The notes: generated by a model not told the origin, from the sequence alone. Counted from the first letter of the stretch, positions 40,085 through 50,853 are shown. The stretch: DNA of 51,319 nt from JBEKYD01 sp052325345 (GCA_052325345.1 JBKQVG010000046.1:1-51319); one strand, 5' to 3'. Program-made: numbers and translations.

Positions 40085-40932
40085 GTGGGGCACGCTTTAA
40101 CCTTGCACGCCGGCCTGAATTGGCACGTTCTGGGCGTGACGATCTTGCTTTCTATCCTCACCGGACTGATCTTCGGGCTGGCTGCCGCCATCCAGGCAAC
40201 ACTGGTGGATGTCACCCCTGCGCTGAAAGAGAGCCGTCTCGGCAAGTCGCGTATCCGCATGAGCCTGAGCCAGTTCCTGGTAGCGGCGCAAGTGGCCATC
40301 TCCCTGCAGCTCGTGGCCGGCGCGGGACTCTTCGTTCGCACGGTTTCCAATCTACTTTGCAACCATGCAGCTTCCCCTTCTGAGGGGCCGTAGCATTGAC
40401 GAGGCGGACACGTTGGGAGCCCGTCCGGTTGGCGTGGTCAATGAGGAATTCGTCAAGACCTACTTCGGCGGCGGCGATCCGATCGGCCGGCGCTTCCAGC
40501 TCATCAGCCCGGTTACCGGGGTGAAGACCCTGACCGAGCAGGGCAACCAGGCCATCAGCCAGGAGCGCATCCTGGCCATGCTGAGCGCTTCGGTCGCGAT
40601 TCTGGCGATCGCGAGCGTCAGCATTTACGGCACCGTGGCCTATGGCGTGGCGCGGCATCCGCATGGCGCTGGGCGCCCAACGCCGGCACGTCGTATGGAT
40701 GGTGTTGCGCGAGGTCTTGGCGCTCGCGATCGCGGGAATTGCGATCGGGCTGCCGGTCGCTTTCGGCGCCTCACAGTTTGTGCGGTCGTTGCTATTTGCC
40801 GTGAAGCCGAACGGCCCGGTGGCGCTTACACTGGCCGTAGCGATCCTGTTGGCGTCCGCTGCCGTGGCCGCATTTACACCTGCCCGGCGGGCGTTGCGCA
40901 TCGATCCCATGGCGGCGCTGCGGCACGAATGA
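40085..40932 (+). pseudogene. Decayed FtsX/MacB-type permease
   Basis: Three pieces of an orphan-type permease lie in different frames. 40085-40350 carries GHALTLHAGLNWHVLGVTIL, AAIQATLVDVTPALKESRLG and LVAAQVAISLQLVAGAGLFV, the end of FtsX block 1. 40365-40650 carries MQLPLLRGRSIDEAD, VGVVNEEFVKTYFGG and IASVSIYGTVAYGVAR, parts of the second extracytoplasmic domain and TM. 40642-40932 carries GIRMALGAQRRHVVWMVLRE and PARRALRIDPMAALRHE, FtsX block 2. The first 400 residues and much of the second periplasmic domain are gone. It is a relic of a gene like the intact one at 26555-28978. Confidence 0.85.
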
Positions 40933-41000
40933 ACGCGCCCCATCAAGCGAGTTAAGCTGCCAGAATTAGCGCGCACTGTAGCGTCTTGCACCCATCCTCC

Positions 41001-41025
41001 GGTGCTATAATTGCCATTAAGCACC
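41001..41025 (+). promoter_or_regulatory. -10 box and small hairpin before the radical SAM gene
   Basis: TATAAT at 41006-41011 lies 25 bases before ATG 41037. It is embedded in a hairpin-capable stretch, GGTGCT (41001-41006) and AGCACC (41020-41025), followed by TTTTA. The -35 element is not clear: TTGCAC at 40986 is only 14 bp away. Promoter activity is plausible; the hairpin may be incidental. Confidence 0.4.
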
Positions 41026-41036
41026 TTTTATCTCCA

Positions 41037-42740
41037 ATGCAAAAACACCCTAAAGGTTCGCAAGCTCGAATTCTGTTGACTTCCGTCTTCGGGCCCTATG
41101 CTCAGAACGATGAATTCGGCTCCCGCGAGATCAACCCCATGGAGCTGTACCACAACCAGGTGACCAGGGAACAGGGGCCGTTTTCCCTGCGCATGTTCCA
41201 CCGTTCCTGGGGGATCCTCATGATCCAGCGCAACATCTCCGCGCCCACCACGGTGCTCGATTTCCCCACACGCGAGGCGTTTGAAGCCGAGCTTGCAGCC
41301 CACGATTACGACATCGTAGGCATCTCCTCGATCATCGTGAACGTGGGCAAAGTGGCGGAAATGTGCCGCATGGTGAGGCGGATCGCGCCGCGCGCCGCCA
41401 TCGTGATCGGCGGGCACGTGACGGCCACGCCGGACCTGGAAAAAATGGTCGACGCGGACCACTTCGTGCGCGGCGACGGGATTTCCTGGATGCGCCGCTT
41501 TCTGGGAGAAGACGACCAGGCGCCCATCCGCCATCCGGAGATCGTTTCCGGCTATGGCGGCCGCACCCTGGGAGTGAAGCTGCCGCAAACCAAAGGCGCC
41601 GCGGCCGCCACTATCATCCCTTCGGTAGGCTGCCCCATGGGGTGTAATTTTTGCACCACTTCGGCCTTCTTCGGCGGCAAAGGGCACTATCTGAATTTTT
41701 ATAATACCGGCGAAGAACTTTACGGCGTGATGAGCGAGATGGAGCGCAATCTGGGGGTGCGGTCCTTTTTCGTGATGGACGAGAATTTCCTGCTGCACAA
41801 GCGGCGCGCCATGGAACTGCTCGATTTCATGCGGCGCAACGAAAAGGCGTGGGCGCTGTACGTTTTTTCTTCCGCCAACGCGATCGCGCAATACACCATG
41901 CGGGAACTGGTGGAATTGGGCGTTTCGTGGGTGTGGATGGGGCTCGAATCGCCCCACTCGGCCTATTTGAAGTTGCAGGGCGCCGACACCATCGCGCTCA
42001 CCCGCGAATTGCGGAATCACGGCATCAAGGTGTTGGGCTCGACCATCGTCGGCCTGGAACACCACACCCCGGAGAACATCGACGGCGAAATCGAGCACGC
42101 CGTGGCCCACGATACCGACTTTCATCAGTTCATGCTGTACACTCCCGTGCCGGGCACGCCGCTCTTCGCCGAAATGACGGCGCAGGGCAGAATGCTGGAC
42201 GACGTCGACCTGGCGGACATTCACGGCCAGGATCGATTCAATTTTCGCCATGCGGCCATCAGCCGGGAGGATTCCAAACGTTTTCTGGACCGGGCCTTTC
42301 GCCGCGACTTCGAGCGCAACGGGCCCAGCATCTACCGCATCTGCCGCACCACCATGGAAGGCTGGCTGCGACATAAGAACGACCCCGACTTGCGCGTGCG
42401 CTCGCGTTTCACCTGGGAAGCGCGCGCTCTGGGCACGGGCTACGCCGCCGCCCTGTTTGCCATGGAAAAATACCTGCGGCGGGCGAATCCGCAAGTGGCC
42501 GAAAGGATCCACGCTTTGCGCCGGCAGGTGGCGCGTGAATTCGGATGGTTGAGCCGGGCGGCAAGCTGTGCGCTGGGACCGGCGCTGCTGTGGGCGGCGC
42601 GCCGCGAGCAAAAGCGGCTCGCCGCCGGCCACACGTATGAGCCGCCGACTATTATCGAGCGCCGCAACTGGAACCTTCCCGATGCGCGTCTCGATGCCCT
42701 TCCCGCGCTGCTGGTCCCGGAAGAACCGCTAGGCGCTTGA
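41037..42740 (+). CDS. B12-binding-type radical SAM protein
   Basis: 567 residues. The first 180 resemble a cobalamin-binding Rossmann domain (AELAAHDYDIVGISSIIVNV, AAIVIGGHVTA, DADHFVRGDG), although a canonical DxHxxG motif is not visible, so cobalamin may not be bound in the usual way. The radical SAM core starts with IIPSVGCPMGCNFCTTSAFF (CxxxCxxC) and continues with FFVMDENFLLHKRRAMELLD, WVWMGLESPHSAYLKLQG and GSTIVGLEHHTPENIDGEIE. The C-terminal 150 residues are helical. Relatives act in hopanoid, bacteriochlorophyll and natural-product methylations or rearrangements. No biosynthetic neighbours hint at a substrate. Start ATG 41037 chosen over upstream GTG-like options because a -10 box is properly placed. 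Confidence 0.8.
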   Translation: MQKHPKGSQARILLTSVFGPYAQNDEFGSREINPMELYHNQVTREQGPFSLRMFHRSWGILMIQRNISAPTTVLDFPTREAFEAELAAHDYDIVGISSIIVNVGKVAEMCRMVRRIAPRAAIVIGGHVTATPDLEKMVDADHFVRGDGISWMRRFLGEDDQAPIRHPEIVSGYGGRTLGVKLPQTKGAAAATIIPSVGCPMGCNFCTTSAFFGGKGHYLNFYNTGEELYGVMSEMERNLGVRSFFVMDENFLLHKRRAMELLDFMRRNEKAWALYVFSSANAIAQYTMRELVELGVSWVWMGLESPHSAYLKLQGADTIALTRELRNHGIKVLGSTIVGLEHHTPENIDGEIEHAVAHDTDFHQFMLYTPVPGTPLFAEMTAQGRMLDDVDLADIHGQDRFNFRHAAISREDSKRFLDRAFRRDFERNGPSIYRICRTTMEGWLRHKNDPDLRVRSRFTWEARALGTGYAAALFAMEKYLRRANPQVAERIHALRRQVAREFGWLSRAASCALGPALLWAARREQKRLAAGHTYEPPTIIERRNWNLPDARLDALPALLVPEEPLGA

Positions 42741-42751
42741 AGGAGTTTCAA

Positions 42752-42840
42752 GACAGAAGTCAAGAAGCCGGAAGAAGACGCCACACCGCGAATTCGCGGC
42801 CTTCCGTCTTTCTCGACTTCCATATCCCGCGGGGATATCG
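42752..42840. repeat. GA/CT-rich inverted repeat and adjacent small palindrome
   Basis: AGACAGAAGTCAAGAAGCCG and GGAAGAAGACG (42752-42782) face CCTTCCGTCTTTCTCGACTTCC (42801-42822) as imperfect complements. This is the same family as 38741-38846. Right after it, TATCCCGCGGGGATA forms a small palindrome (about 42823-42840). It lies between the convergent radical SAM and Ser/Thr kinase genes. Confidence 0.6.
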
Positions 42841-42860
42841 AGGGCGAAGCCCTTGCCCGC

Positions 42861-44702
<1,842 letters not shown>

Positions 44703-44778
44703 TACTGTCTACAGATAGCATAGCCAGCAAAGAAAGGATGGGCGAGTTTGGCGCGCCGTATTTTACAATGGTTGGTTA

Positions 44779-46734
44779 ATGGCCAAACCGCCAAAGAAAC
44801 GCGACTCGAACCGCTGGACTCGCGCTTCCCTGCGCGCGCAGGGCGTTGCCGTACTGACGTTTCCGATCGCAGCCCTGTTCGTGGCCTTGTTTTCCGTCTA
44901 CTGGGCGGATGCGGACGGCAGGAACGCGGACGCGGCCATTAGCCACTCCTACGACGTTCGCGTGGCGGTGCTGCGGCTGCGCGGCGCGCTGGCGGACGGC
45001 GAGACTGCCGCCGATGCCTACGCCGCCACCCACCTGGAGACGTATCGCTCGGTCTACGCAGCATCGCGCACGGAAGCCAACCGGGCCATGGCGGAACTCT
45101 CGACCCTTCTGGGAGACGACCCGTCGGCGGCCGCCGATCTCGCTCAGATTCACCGGCTTACGGGACAGTCGCTTTCTCTGCTCGCCCAGCGCATGGCCGG
45201 CGGCGCATTGGGCAACCAGGTTCGCGTCATCGGCGACGTCGAGGCTCGCCTGGCCCGGCTGGCCGGCGCCCAGGAGCGGATTTCCGCCGACGCCAGAGCC
45301 GCCCTCGACGAGATCCGCCGGCAACTGTTCCGGAACGTGGTGGCATGCGGCGTAGCCGGACCCCTGGGGGCGCTTTTCATCCATCTTCTGCTGGCCGGCC
45401 GCGTGTTGCGGCGCATGCGAGGTCTGGAAGAGAATGCCCGCCGCCTGGCGCACGGCTTGCCGCTGGAGGGACTGCCCACCGGAACCGACGAAATCGCCGA
45501 CCTGGCGCGCCGCCTGGAGGAAGCTTCCCTGCTGCTGCGCAGCCGCGACAAAGAACTGCGCGACAGCGAAAGCCGGTACCGCAATTTCTTCGATCAGGCT
45601 CCCATTCCTTACGAGGAAACCGATCGCACCGGAGTTGTGCGCCGCTTCAATCAGGCCGTGAGCAACCTGCTCAAGACCGCTCCCGATCAGTTGCTGGGAT
45701 ATCGGGCGTGGGATTTCGTGGCTCCCGATCAACAAGAGAGTTTCCGCGCCGCCATGCTCGGGCGCATCGCCAGCGGAGAAGAAGGCGGCAACTTCAACTG
45801 CGACCTTTTGCTCGAGGATGGCACCCGCATCGGCGTCGAGATCCGCGAAACGTTCATCCGCGACGACAATGGCCACGTCACCGCCGTGCTGCGCTCCCTT
45901 ACCGACGTCACCGAGCGCAACCTCGCCGCCATGGCCGCCCGCAAGGTGGAGCAGTACGCCCTGGAATTGCGCAATCGCAACGAGCAGTTGGGCCATGCCC
46001 TGGAAGCGGCGCGCAACGCCGTGGCGGCCAAGGGACGCTTCCTGGCCAGCGTTTCTCACGAGCTGCGCACGCCCCTCAACGCCATCATCGGTTTTGCCGA
46101 AATCCTTTACGACGGCAGGGTTGGGGAAGTCTCTGAAGACCACAAAGAGTGCCTCAGCGACATTCTGGTCAGCGCCCGTCACCTGCTTCAGCTCATCAAC
46201 GACATTCTGGACCTGGCCAAAGTGGAAGCCGGCAAGATGGAATTCCGGCCGGAGGTTTCGAAAATTCCACTTCTGGTGGAGGAAGTCCGCGACGTCATCC
46301 GGCCGCTCTCGGAAAAAGGCGGCCAGCGGCTGGTGCTCGACGTGGTCCCTGGGCTGACCGCCTTCCTCGATCCGGGGCGATTCAAACAGGTCTTGTACAA
46401 CTACCTTTCCAACGCGGTGAAATTCACTCCGCCCGGGGGCGTGGTCACCGTGCGGATCCAACTCGACGGTAACGACGGCTTTCTGCTCGAGGTGGAAGAT
46501 ACCGGCATCGGCATTGCTCCCGACGAAGTCTCCCGCCTGTTCCAGGAGTTTCAGCAGCTTGCTAACAGTAAGAAGGCCGGTCAAGGCACCGGCCTCGGCT
46601 TGGCGCTGACGCGGCACATCGTGGAAGCCCAGGGTGGAACCGTTGGCGTGCGCAGCACACCGGGCACCGGCAGCGTGTTTTCTGCAGTATTCCCGTTACA
46701 TTATCGTTCGGCAGGGGTAACTACAGCCGCTTAG
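44779..46734 (+). CDS. Membrane sensor histidine kinase (HAMP-PAS-HisKA-HATPase)
   Basis: A 651-residue sensor kinase. TM1 is at about 22-44, an extracytoplasmic helical sensor (45-185, DGRNADAAISHSYDVRVAVL) follows, TM2 is at 187-208, then a HAMP-like linker (LEENARRLAHGLPLEGLPTG), a PAS domain (275-395, YRNFFDQAPIPYEETDRTGV), and a HisKA with the phosphorylated His427 in ASVSHELRTPLNAIIGFAEI. The ATPase domain shows NYLSNAVKFTPPGG (N box), EVEDTGIGIAPDEVSRLFQE (G1/F) and GTGLGLALTRHIVE (G2). All catalytic motifs are intact. The cognate response regulator starts 45 bp downstream. Confidence 0.92.
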   Translation: MAKPPKKRDSNRWTRASLRAQGVAVLTFPIAALFVALFSVYWADADGRNADAAISHSYDVRVAVLRLRGALADGETAADAYAATHLETYRSVYAASRTEANRAMAELSTLLGDDPSAAADLAQIHRLTGQSLSLLAQRMAGGALGNQVRVIGDVEARLARLAGAQERISADARAALDEIRRQLFRNVVACGVAGPLGALFIHLLLAGRVLRRMRGLEENARRLAHGLPLEGLPTGTDEIADLARRLEEASLLLRSRDKELRDSESRYRNFFDQAPIPYEETDRTGVVRRFNQAVSNLLKTAPDQLLGYRAWDFVAPDQQESFRAAMLGRIASGEEGGNFNCDLLLEDGTRIGVEIRETFIRDDNGHVTAVLRSLTDVTERNLAAMAARKVEQYALELRNRNEQLGHALEAARNAVAAKGRFLASVSHELRTPLNAIIGFAEILYDGRVGEVSEDHKECLSDILVSARHLLQLINDILDLAKVEAGKMEFRPEVSKIPLLVEEVRDVIRPLSEKGGQRLVLDVVPGLTAFLDPGRFKQVLYNYLSNAVKFTPPGGVVTVRIQLDGNDGFLLEVEDTGIGIAPDEVSRLFQEFQQLANSKKAGQGTGLGLALTRHIVEAQGGTVGVRSTPGTGSVFSAVFPLHYRSAGVTTAA

Positions 46735-46778
46735 TAGTTGTTTTCACAGGGCACGCCCTGGGCTAAAATAAACTCAAC

Positions 46779-48281
46779 ATGCCCGGCGAGCCTATATTGG
46801 TTGTTGACGATACTCCGGTAAACCTGAAACTCACTCGTATACTGCTCGTCAACGAGGGATACAAGGTGATGACCGCCGCCACGGCGGAAGAAGCCCTGGA
46901 GCTTTTGAAAAGTTTTCATCCACACCTGGTCCTTACGGATATTCAACTTCCCGGCATGGATGGCCTGGAGTTGACCCGCCGCATCCGCAAAGATCCCAAT
47001 CTGAAGGATCTGGTAGTGGTGGCGCTGACGGCCTTCGCCATGAAGGGCGACGAGCAGAAAGCCATCGATGCGGGTTGCGACGGTTACATTACCAAGCCCA
47101 TCGATACCCGCACCCTCGGCAGCAGGTTGCGCGAGCATCTGGGCCGGCGCAACGAAGCCGCGGCCGCGCCGCCGGCGGGCGAAGTGGCGGCCATTCCCGA
47201 AGCCGACTTGCAGGCGCTGCGGCGCGTATTTCTGGCCGAGGGGCGGGAGAAGTCGCGCCAGCTCTTGCTCGACCTGGATGGCAATTTTAGTGCCAACAAT
47301 GCCGCCAAGCTGGTTCACCAATGGGTCGGAACCGGCGGACTTTTGGGTTATACGGCCATCAGCCGCCTGGCGCGGGAATCCGAAGCGATTTTGCTCGAGC
47401 GCCCTCTGGACAACGCCCAGATGCGCGAATCCCTTACCGCCCTGGCCCTGGCTTTTTCCAGCCCGCGCGAGGCGCGCGATACACCGATTCCGGAATATGT
47501 TTCGCAGGCGCTTTCCGGCAAGCGGATCGCGGCCGTGGGCTTGCCCCCCGCCGAAGAGGAACGTTTGGGGATCGCCCTGGAACGCGCCCACGCCACCGCC
47601 ACGTTTTTCGAAGCGGCTTGCGATCCGTACGCCGACGATGCGCTATCCGCCGACCTGGCGGTCGTCTTCGTGGCGCCCGAAGTGATTACCGACGCATGGC
47701 TCGACCCGAACGCGCCGGCATGGAAGCGGATGCCGGTGGTGCTGGTGGGAAGCCGCGACCACCTGTTGGCTGTGGATCCAACCGTGCAAGGACTGGCGCG
47801 GGAGTTCCTGATGGACTCCTGGCAGCCGGAGGAGGCACTGGTGCGCTTGAGCCTGGCCCAGATTGTGAAACCGGCCGCCAGCGCGCGCCCCGTTCCGCTA
47901 TCTCCCATGGCGCCCGGCGCACGTTCGCGCGTGGTCGTCGCCGACGACGATCCTACGGTGCGGGCGCTGGTGAGTACCACGCTGAAGAATTTCGGCTTCG
48001 ATATTGAAACCGTGCCGGACGGCACTACGGCGCTCGAAACGGTCCTCCGCACCATGCCCGATATTGCGGTTTTGGACGTCAGCATGCCGGGAATGGACGG
48101 CTATGAGGTGCTGGCGGCGTTGCGCAAGGAATCTATTCCCGTTCGCGTCATGCTGCTGACGGCGCGCCAGCAGGAAAGCGACGTGATTCGCGGTTTTTCG
48201 TTGGGTGCCGACGACTATGTGGTCAAGCCGTTCAGCCCCATGGAACTGGTCGCCCGCCTGAAACGACTCGCTTCGCGATGA
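46779..48281 (+). CDS. Multi-domain response regulator, REC-HPt-degenerate REC-REC
   Basis: The 500-residue protein has no HTH or enzyme output. REC1 (5-120) has DD at the pocket and the phospho-acceptor Asp54 in VLTDIQLPGMDG. Residues 145-225 form an HPt-like bundle with a plausible His180 in LVHQWVGTGGLLGY (HxxxG). Residues 245-370 look like a third receiver-like fold (RIAAVGLPPAEEERLGIALE) in which the acceptor Asp is absent (AVVFVAPEVITDAW). REC3 (385-500) has an intact Asp433 in AVLDVSMPGMDG and Lys in DYVVKPFSPMEL. This is a phosphorelay hub between the upstream histidine kinase and other partners. Its stop overlaps the HEAT-protein ATG. Confidence 0.85.
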   Translation: MPGEPILVVDDTPVNLKLTRILLVNEGYKVMTAATAEEALELLKSFHPHLVLTDIQLPGMDGLELTRRIRKDPNLKDLVVVALTAFAMKGDEQKAIDAGCDGYITKPIDTRTLGSRLREHLGRRNEAAAAPPAGEVAAIPEADLQALRRVFLAEGREKSRQLLLDLDGNFSANNAAKLVHQWVGTGGLLGYTAISRLARESEAILLERPLDNAQMRESLTALALAFSSPREARDTPIPEYVSQALSGKRIAAVGLPPAEEERLGIALERAHATATFFEAACDPYADDALSADLAVVFVAPEVITDAWLDPNAPAWKRMPVVLVGSRDHLLAVDPTVQGLAREFLMDSWQPEEALVRLSLAQIVKPAASARPVPLSPMAPGARSRVVVADDDPTVRALVSTTLKNFGFDIETVPDGTTALETVLRTMPDIAVLDVSMPGMDGYEVLAALRKESIPVRVMLLTARQQESDVIRGFSLGADDYVVKPFSPMELVARLKRLASR

Positions 48282-49363
48282 ACGCCGCTCTCCGCATAGT
48301 CTCCGCCCTGCTTGGCTTCTACGCGCTTTGGGTGGCGGCGATGTTCGGTCTGTCGTTGGCGCGGGCCAAACAAGCGTGGAAACGAAGAGGGCGCTATGCG
48401 GAGATCGAGCCCCAGATTCGCGATTTGCTCATCGAAAATATCGCCGGCAGCAACAACGTGGACTCGATTCGCAAGCTGGCCGGACCGGACCGCGCCGCCG
48501 TCGGCCGCGTCCTGACGGAGTTCGAAGGGAAAGTCGCCGGAGCCGCCCGCGACCGCTTGTGCGAGGCCACTATCGGCCTGGGCTTGGTTCAGGACTGGAT
48601 CCGCGACACGCGCTCGCGCGACCCGATGGAGCGGCGCAGAGCCTTCAAGGGACTGGCATTTGTAACTTCCTTCGAGCCCTGCCGGCGGCTGACCGGCGAG
48701 ATCCCGCTGCTGGCCCTGAACGACGCCGACCGGGAGGTGCGCCTGGCTGCCGCGCGCGCCGTGCTGCATTCCGAAGTCCCGGAACAGTTCGGCCGGGTCT
48801 TTGACATGGCAATGGAGAATAACCTGCTGTCGCGTATCCGGCTCACCGAGGAATTGCGTCGCCAGGCGCTGTCGCTCTGCGAGGAGGTGATTCCCCGGGC
48901 GCTGACCGGCAACGACCCGGAGCGGACCGTGGTGGCTCTACAGTTGCTTGTCGCCTGGGAGCGCGCTCTGCCCTTCGAAGACCTGCACCGTCTGCTGGAG
49001 CACGCCGACCCGCTCATCCGGGCGAATGCTTTGGCCCTGGCCCCGCTGCTTCCGCCTTCCGCCGATAATGAAGCGGCCATTTTCGATTCTCTTCGCGACA
49101 CGGATCCGGTGGTGTTCTGCGCCGCCGCCCGCGCCGCCGCCCGCATGAAACTCCAAAGTGCTGTCCCCCTGCTGGCTCGCGGCCTCCGGCTGGGCAAATC
49201 CGAGCAATTGCGCGCCGCCGCCGCCGCCCTGGCCGAGTTGCCTCCGATGGGATTGAGCGCGCTGAGCGACCTGGCGTCCAGCGAAAACCAGGCTACGGCG
49301 GCCGCCGCCACCGAAGCCCTGGAAGCCCTGGAACGGTCGCAGCACGGAGCGGAGCTTCGATGA
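48278..49363 (+). CDS. HEAT-repeat protein with an N-terminal membrane anchor
   Basis: 361 residues. One TM helix at about 6-28 (IVSALLGFYALWVAAMFGLS) places the rest in the cytoplasm or periplasm. From residue 95 onward repeated helix pairs of HEAT type appear (LLALNDADREVRLAAARAVL, DLHRLLEHADPLIRANALAL, IFDSLRDTDPVVFCAAARAA, LGKSEQLRAAAAALAELPPM). HEAT arrays scaffold protein contacts. Both ends overlap neighbours (ATG in the regulator stop; its own stop in the next ATG), so it must be made in step with them. It probably links the phosphorelay to the membrane glycosyltransferase-like protein. Precise role unknown. Confidence 0.8.
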   Translation: MNAALRIVSALLGFYALWVAAMFGLSLARAKQAWKRRGRYAEIEPQIRDLLIENIAGSNNVDSIRKLAGPDRAAVGRVLTEFEGKVAGAARDRLCEATIGLGLVQDWIRDTRSRDPMERRRAFKGLAFVTSFEPCRRLTGEIPLLALNDADREVRLAAARAVLHSEVPEQFGRVFDMAMENNLLSRIRLTEELRRQALSLCEEVIPRALTGNDPERTVVALQLLVAWERALPFEDLHRLLEHADPLIRANALALAPLLPPSADNEAAIFDSLRDTDPVVFCAAARAAARMKLQSAVPLLARGLRLGKSEQLRAAAAALAELPPMGLSALSDLASSENQATAAAATEALEALERSQHGAELR

Positions 49364-50631
49364 ACGCGGGTGGCTGGGCCGCAACCGTCCTGACCGCAGT
49401 GTCGTTGCTGCTGACGCTGGCCGGCGTGGCCGCTTTCGGGATGCTGTTCAAGGGCTGTTTCGTGCTGCGGCGCTTGCGGCGCCGCAATCCGGAGGAGAAC
49501 GGCAACGTCCTGTTGAAGTCTCCGCTGGTGCCCCCGGTTTCCGTGCTGGTGGTGTGCCGCGACGCTTCGCCGGCCGCGCGCGCTTTTGTGCGCCGCTTGC
49601 TTTGCCTGGACTTCGGCCGTTCGGAAACCGTCCTGGTGCTGCAGAATCTGGGAGAGACGGACGTGAAAACCTGGTGCGGCGAATTTCGTCTGGAGCACTC
49701 CTCGCGCGTGCCCGGAAAGCTGCCGTCCGCCAAGGTTCGCAACGTCTACCAATCGCTCGATCCGGTGCGCATGGTAGCGGTGGAAGTCGAAGGCGGGAAG
49801 CCGTCGGAGGCCTGCAACGCCGCCGCTAACGCCGCCCTGTCGCCCGTGCTGGCGCTGTTCGAGCCGGATAGCGAGTTCCCGCAGGATGCGTTGCTCACCC
49901 TCATTCGGCCGATGTTGGAGGATCCCGCCGGCGTCGTGGCGGTTTGCGGAGGCGGCCCGGGCCCGCTGGCGGCGTCCTGGGCGGCTCGCTTCTGGGGGTT
50001 GGAAGATATTCGTATCTGGCTTGGACGCGCGGCGGCACCCGCCGGCTGGAACCGGTTGCTTCCGTTTCCGGGCAGCGCGTTGCTGGTGCGCGCGGATGCG
50101 ATCGCCGAAGCAGGTGGTTTTCGCGACGGTCCGCTCGATACTGTCCTCGCCTTGCGGAAACGTCCTCCGGCGGCAGGCCAACCGAGGACCGTGGCTCTGG
50201 TGCCGGATCCGGTCAGCTACTGCCCCTCGCCGCAGAGCTTGCGCGAACTGCATCGCTCGGTCAGCCGCGATCAGCGCGCCCTGGCCCGTGCGGTGCGCGC
50301 GGAGGGGTTGGGTGGAAACGCTTGGGTTCTGCCCGCATTGGTGGGTTGGCGCTTCCTCCTGCCGCTGGTCGAAACCGGCGCGTATTTGCTGCTGGCCGCG
50401 GTCGTTGTCGGCGGCCACGCAAGCGGCACCCTGATCGCGTTGGTGCTTCTGGCCGCCTTGGGATCGGGAGCGCTGGTATCGACGGCAGCCGTGGTGCTCC
50501 GCGAACTGGCTCAATATGAGGCGTCCGATCCAACCGAGCTGGTGACGCTATTTGCCGCCGCCTTATTGGAAGGCTTGGGATACCGGCAACTCCGCAACCT
50601 GTGGCTCATCGCCGGCTTCTTTGGAAAGTAG
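49360..50631 (+). CDS. Membrane glycosyltransferase family 2-like protein with altered active-site motifs
   Basis: This 423-residue protein follows the topology of processive GT2 enzymes: one TM at 8-30, a cytoplasmic Rossmann-type domain (55-300), and three TMs near the C-terminus (VLPALVGWRFLLPLVETGAY, IALVLLAALGSGALVSTAAV). VSVLVVCRDASPAARAFVRR and ALFEPDSEFPQDALLTLIRP correspond to the nucleotide-sugar region, and GSALLVRADAIAEAGGFRDG to the acceptor side. The usual TED and QxxRW motifs are not clear (PLDTVLALRKR; HRSVSRDQRALARAVR). It may be a divergent or inactive relative. It overlaps the HEAT gene by four bases, closing the operon that begins with the sensor kinase. Confidence 0.72.
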   Translation: MNAGGWAATVLTAVSLLLTLAGVAAFGMLFKGCFVLRRLRRRNPEENGNVLLKSPLVPPVSVLVVCRDASPAARAFVRRLLCLDFGRSETVLVLQNLGETDVKTWCGEFRLEHSSRVPGKLPSAKVRNVYQSLDPVRMVAVEVEGGKPSEACNAAANAALSPVLALFEPDSEFPQDALLTLIRPMLEDPAGVVAVCGGGPGPLAASWAARFWGLEDIRIWLGRAAAPAGWNRLLPFPGSALLVRADAIAEAGGFRDGPLDTVLALRKRPPAAGQPRTVALVPDPVSYCPSPQSLRELHRSVSRDQRALARAVRAEGLGGNAWVLPALVGWRFLLPLVETGAYLLLAAVVVGGHASGTLIALVLLAALGSGALVSTAAVVLRELAQYEASDPTELVTLFAAALLEGLGYRQLRNLWLIAGFFGK

Positions 50632-50853
50632 CCCGGGGCGAGGTGGAGCGGACGCCCTCGTCCGCGCGCGACCCCCTGGTCGCGCTCTTACGCTCACTCT
50701 CAGCTCGCACGGGGGAGGCAAATTAAAACCGGGAAACTAAACCAGGAGGGAATAAACCAGCTCGGGAACCGGGTTTGCCCGGCCCCCGAGCGCAAGACCC
50801 GAGGCAACCTTCATCCGCCGTAAACGGATGTGGCAGCTTTGCGGGCTAATACT
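50632..50853. other. Non-coding stretch with a nested hairpin
   Basis: GCTCGGG (50760-50766) pairs with CCCGAGC (50785-50791) around an inner stem CCGGG/CCCGG with a TTTG loop, giving a compact 32-base structure. Further on, CATCCG and CGGATG (about 50813-50831) form another small hairpin. No T-run follows either. No gene was found here, and no known riboswitch consensus was recognised. Confidence 0.5.

Noticed and set aside
48589..50514. 641-codon minus-strand frame opposite the HEAT and glycosyltransferase-like genes
   Set aside because: Arg/Ser/Ala-rich shadow without domain pattern; the plus-strand genes have overlaps, ribosome logic and folds that explain the DNA.
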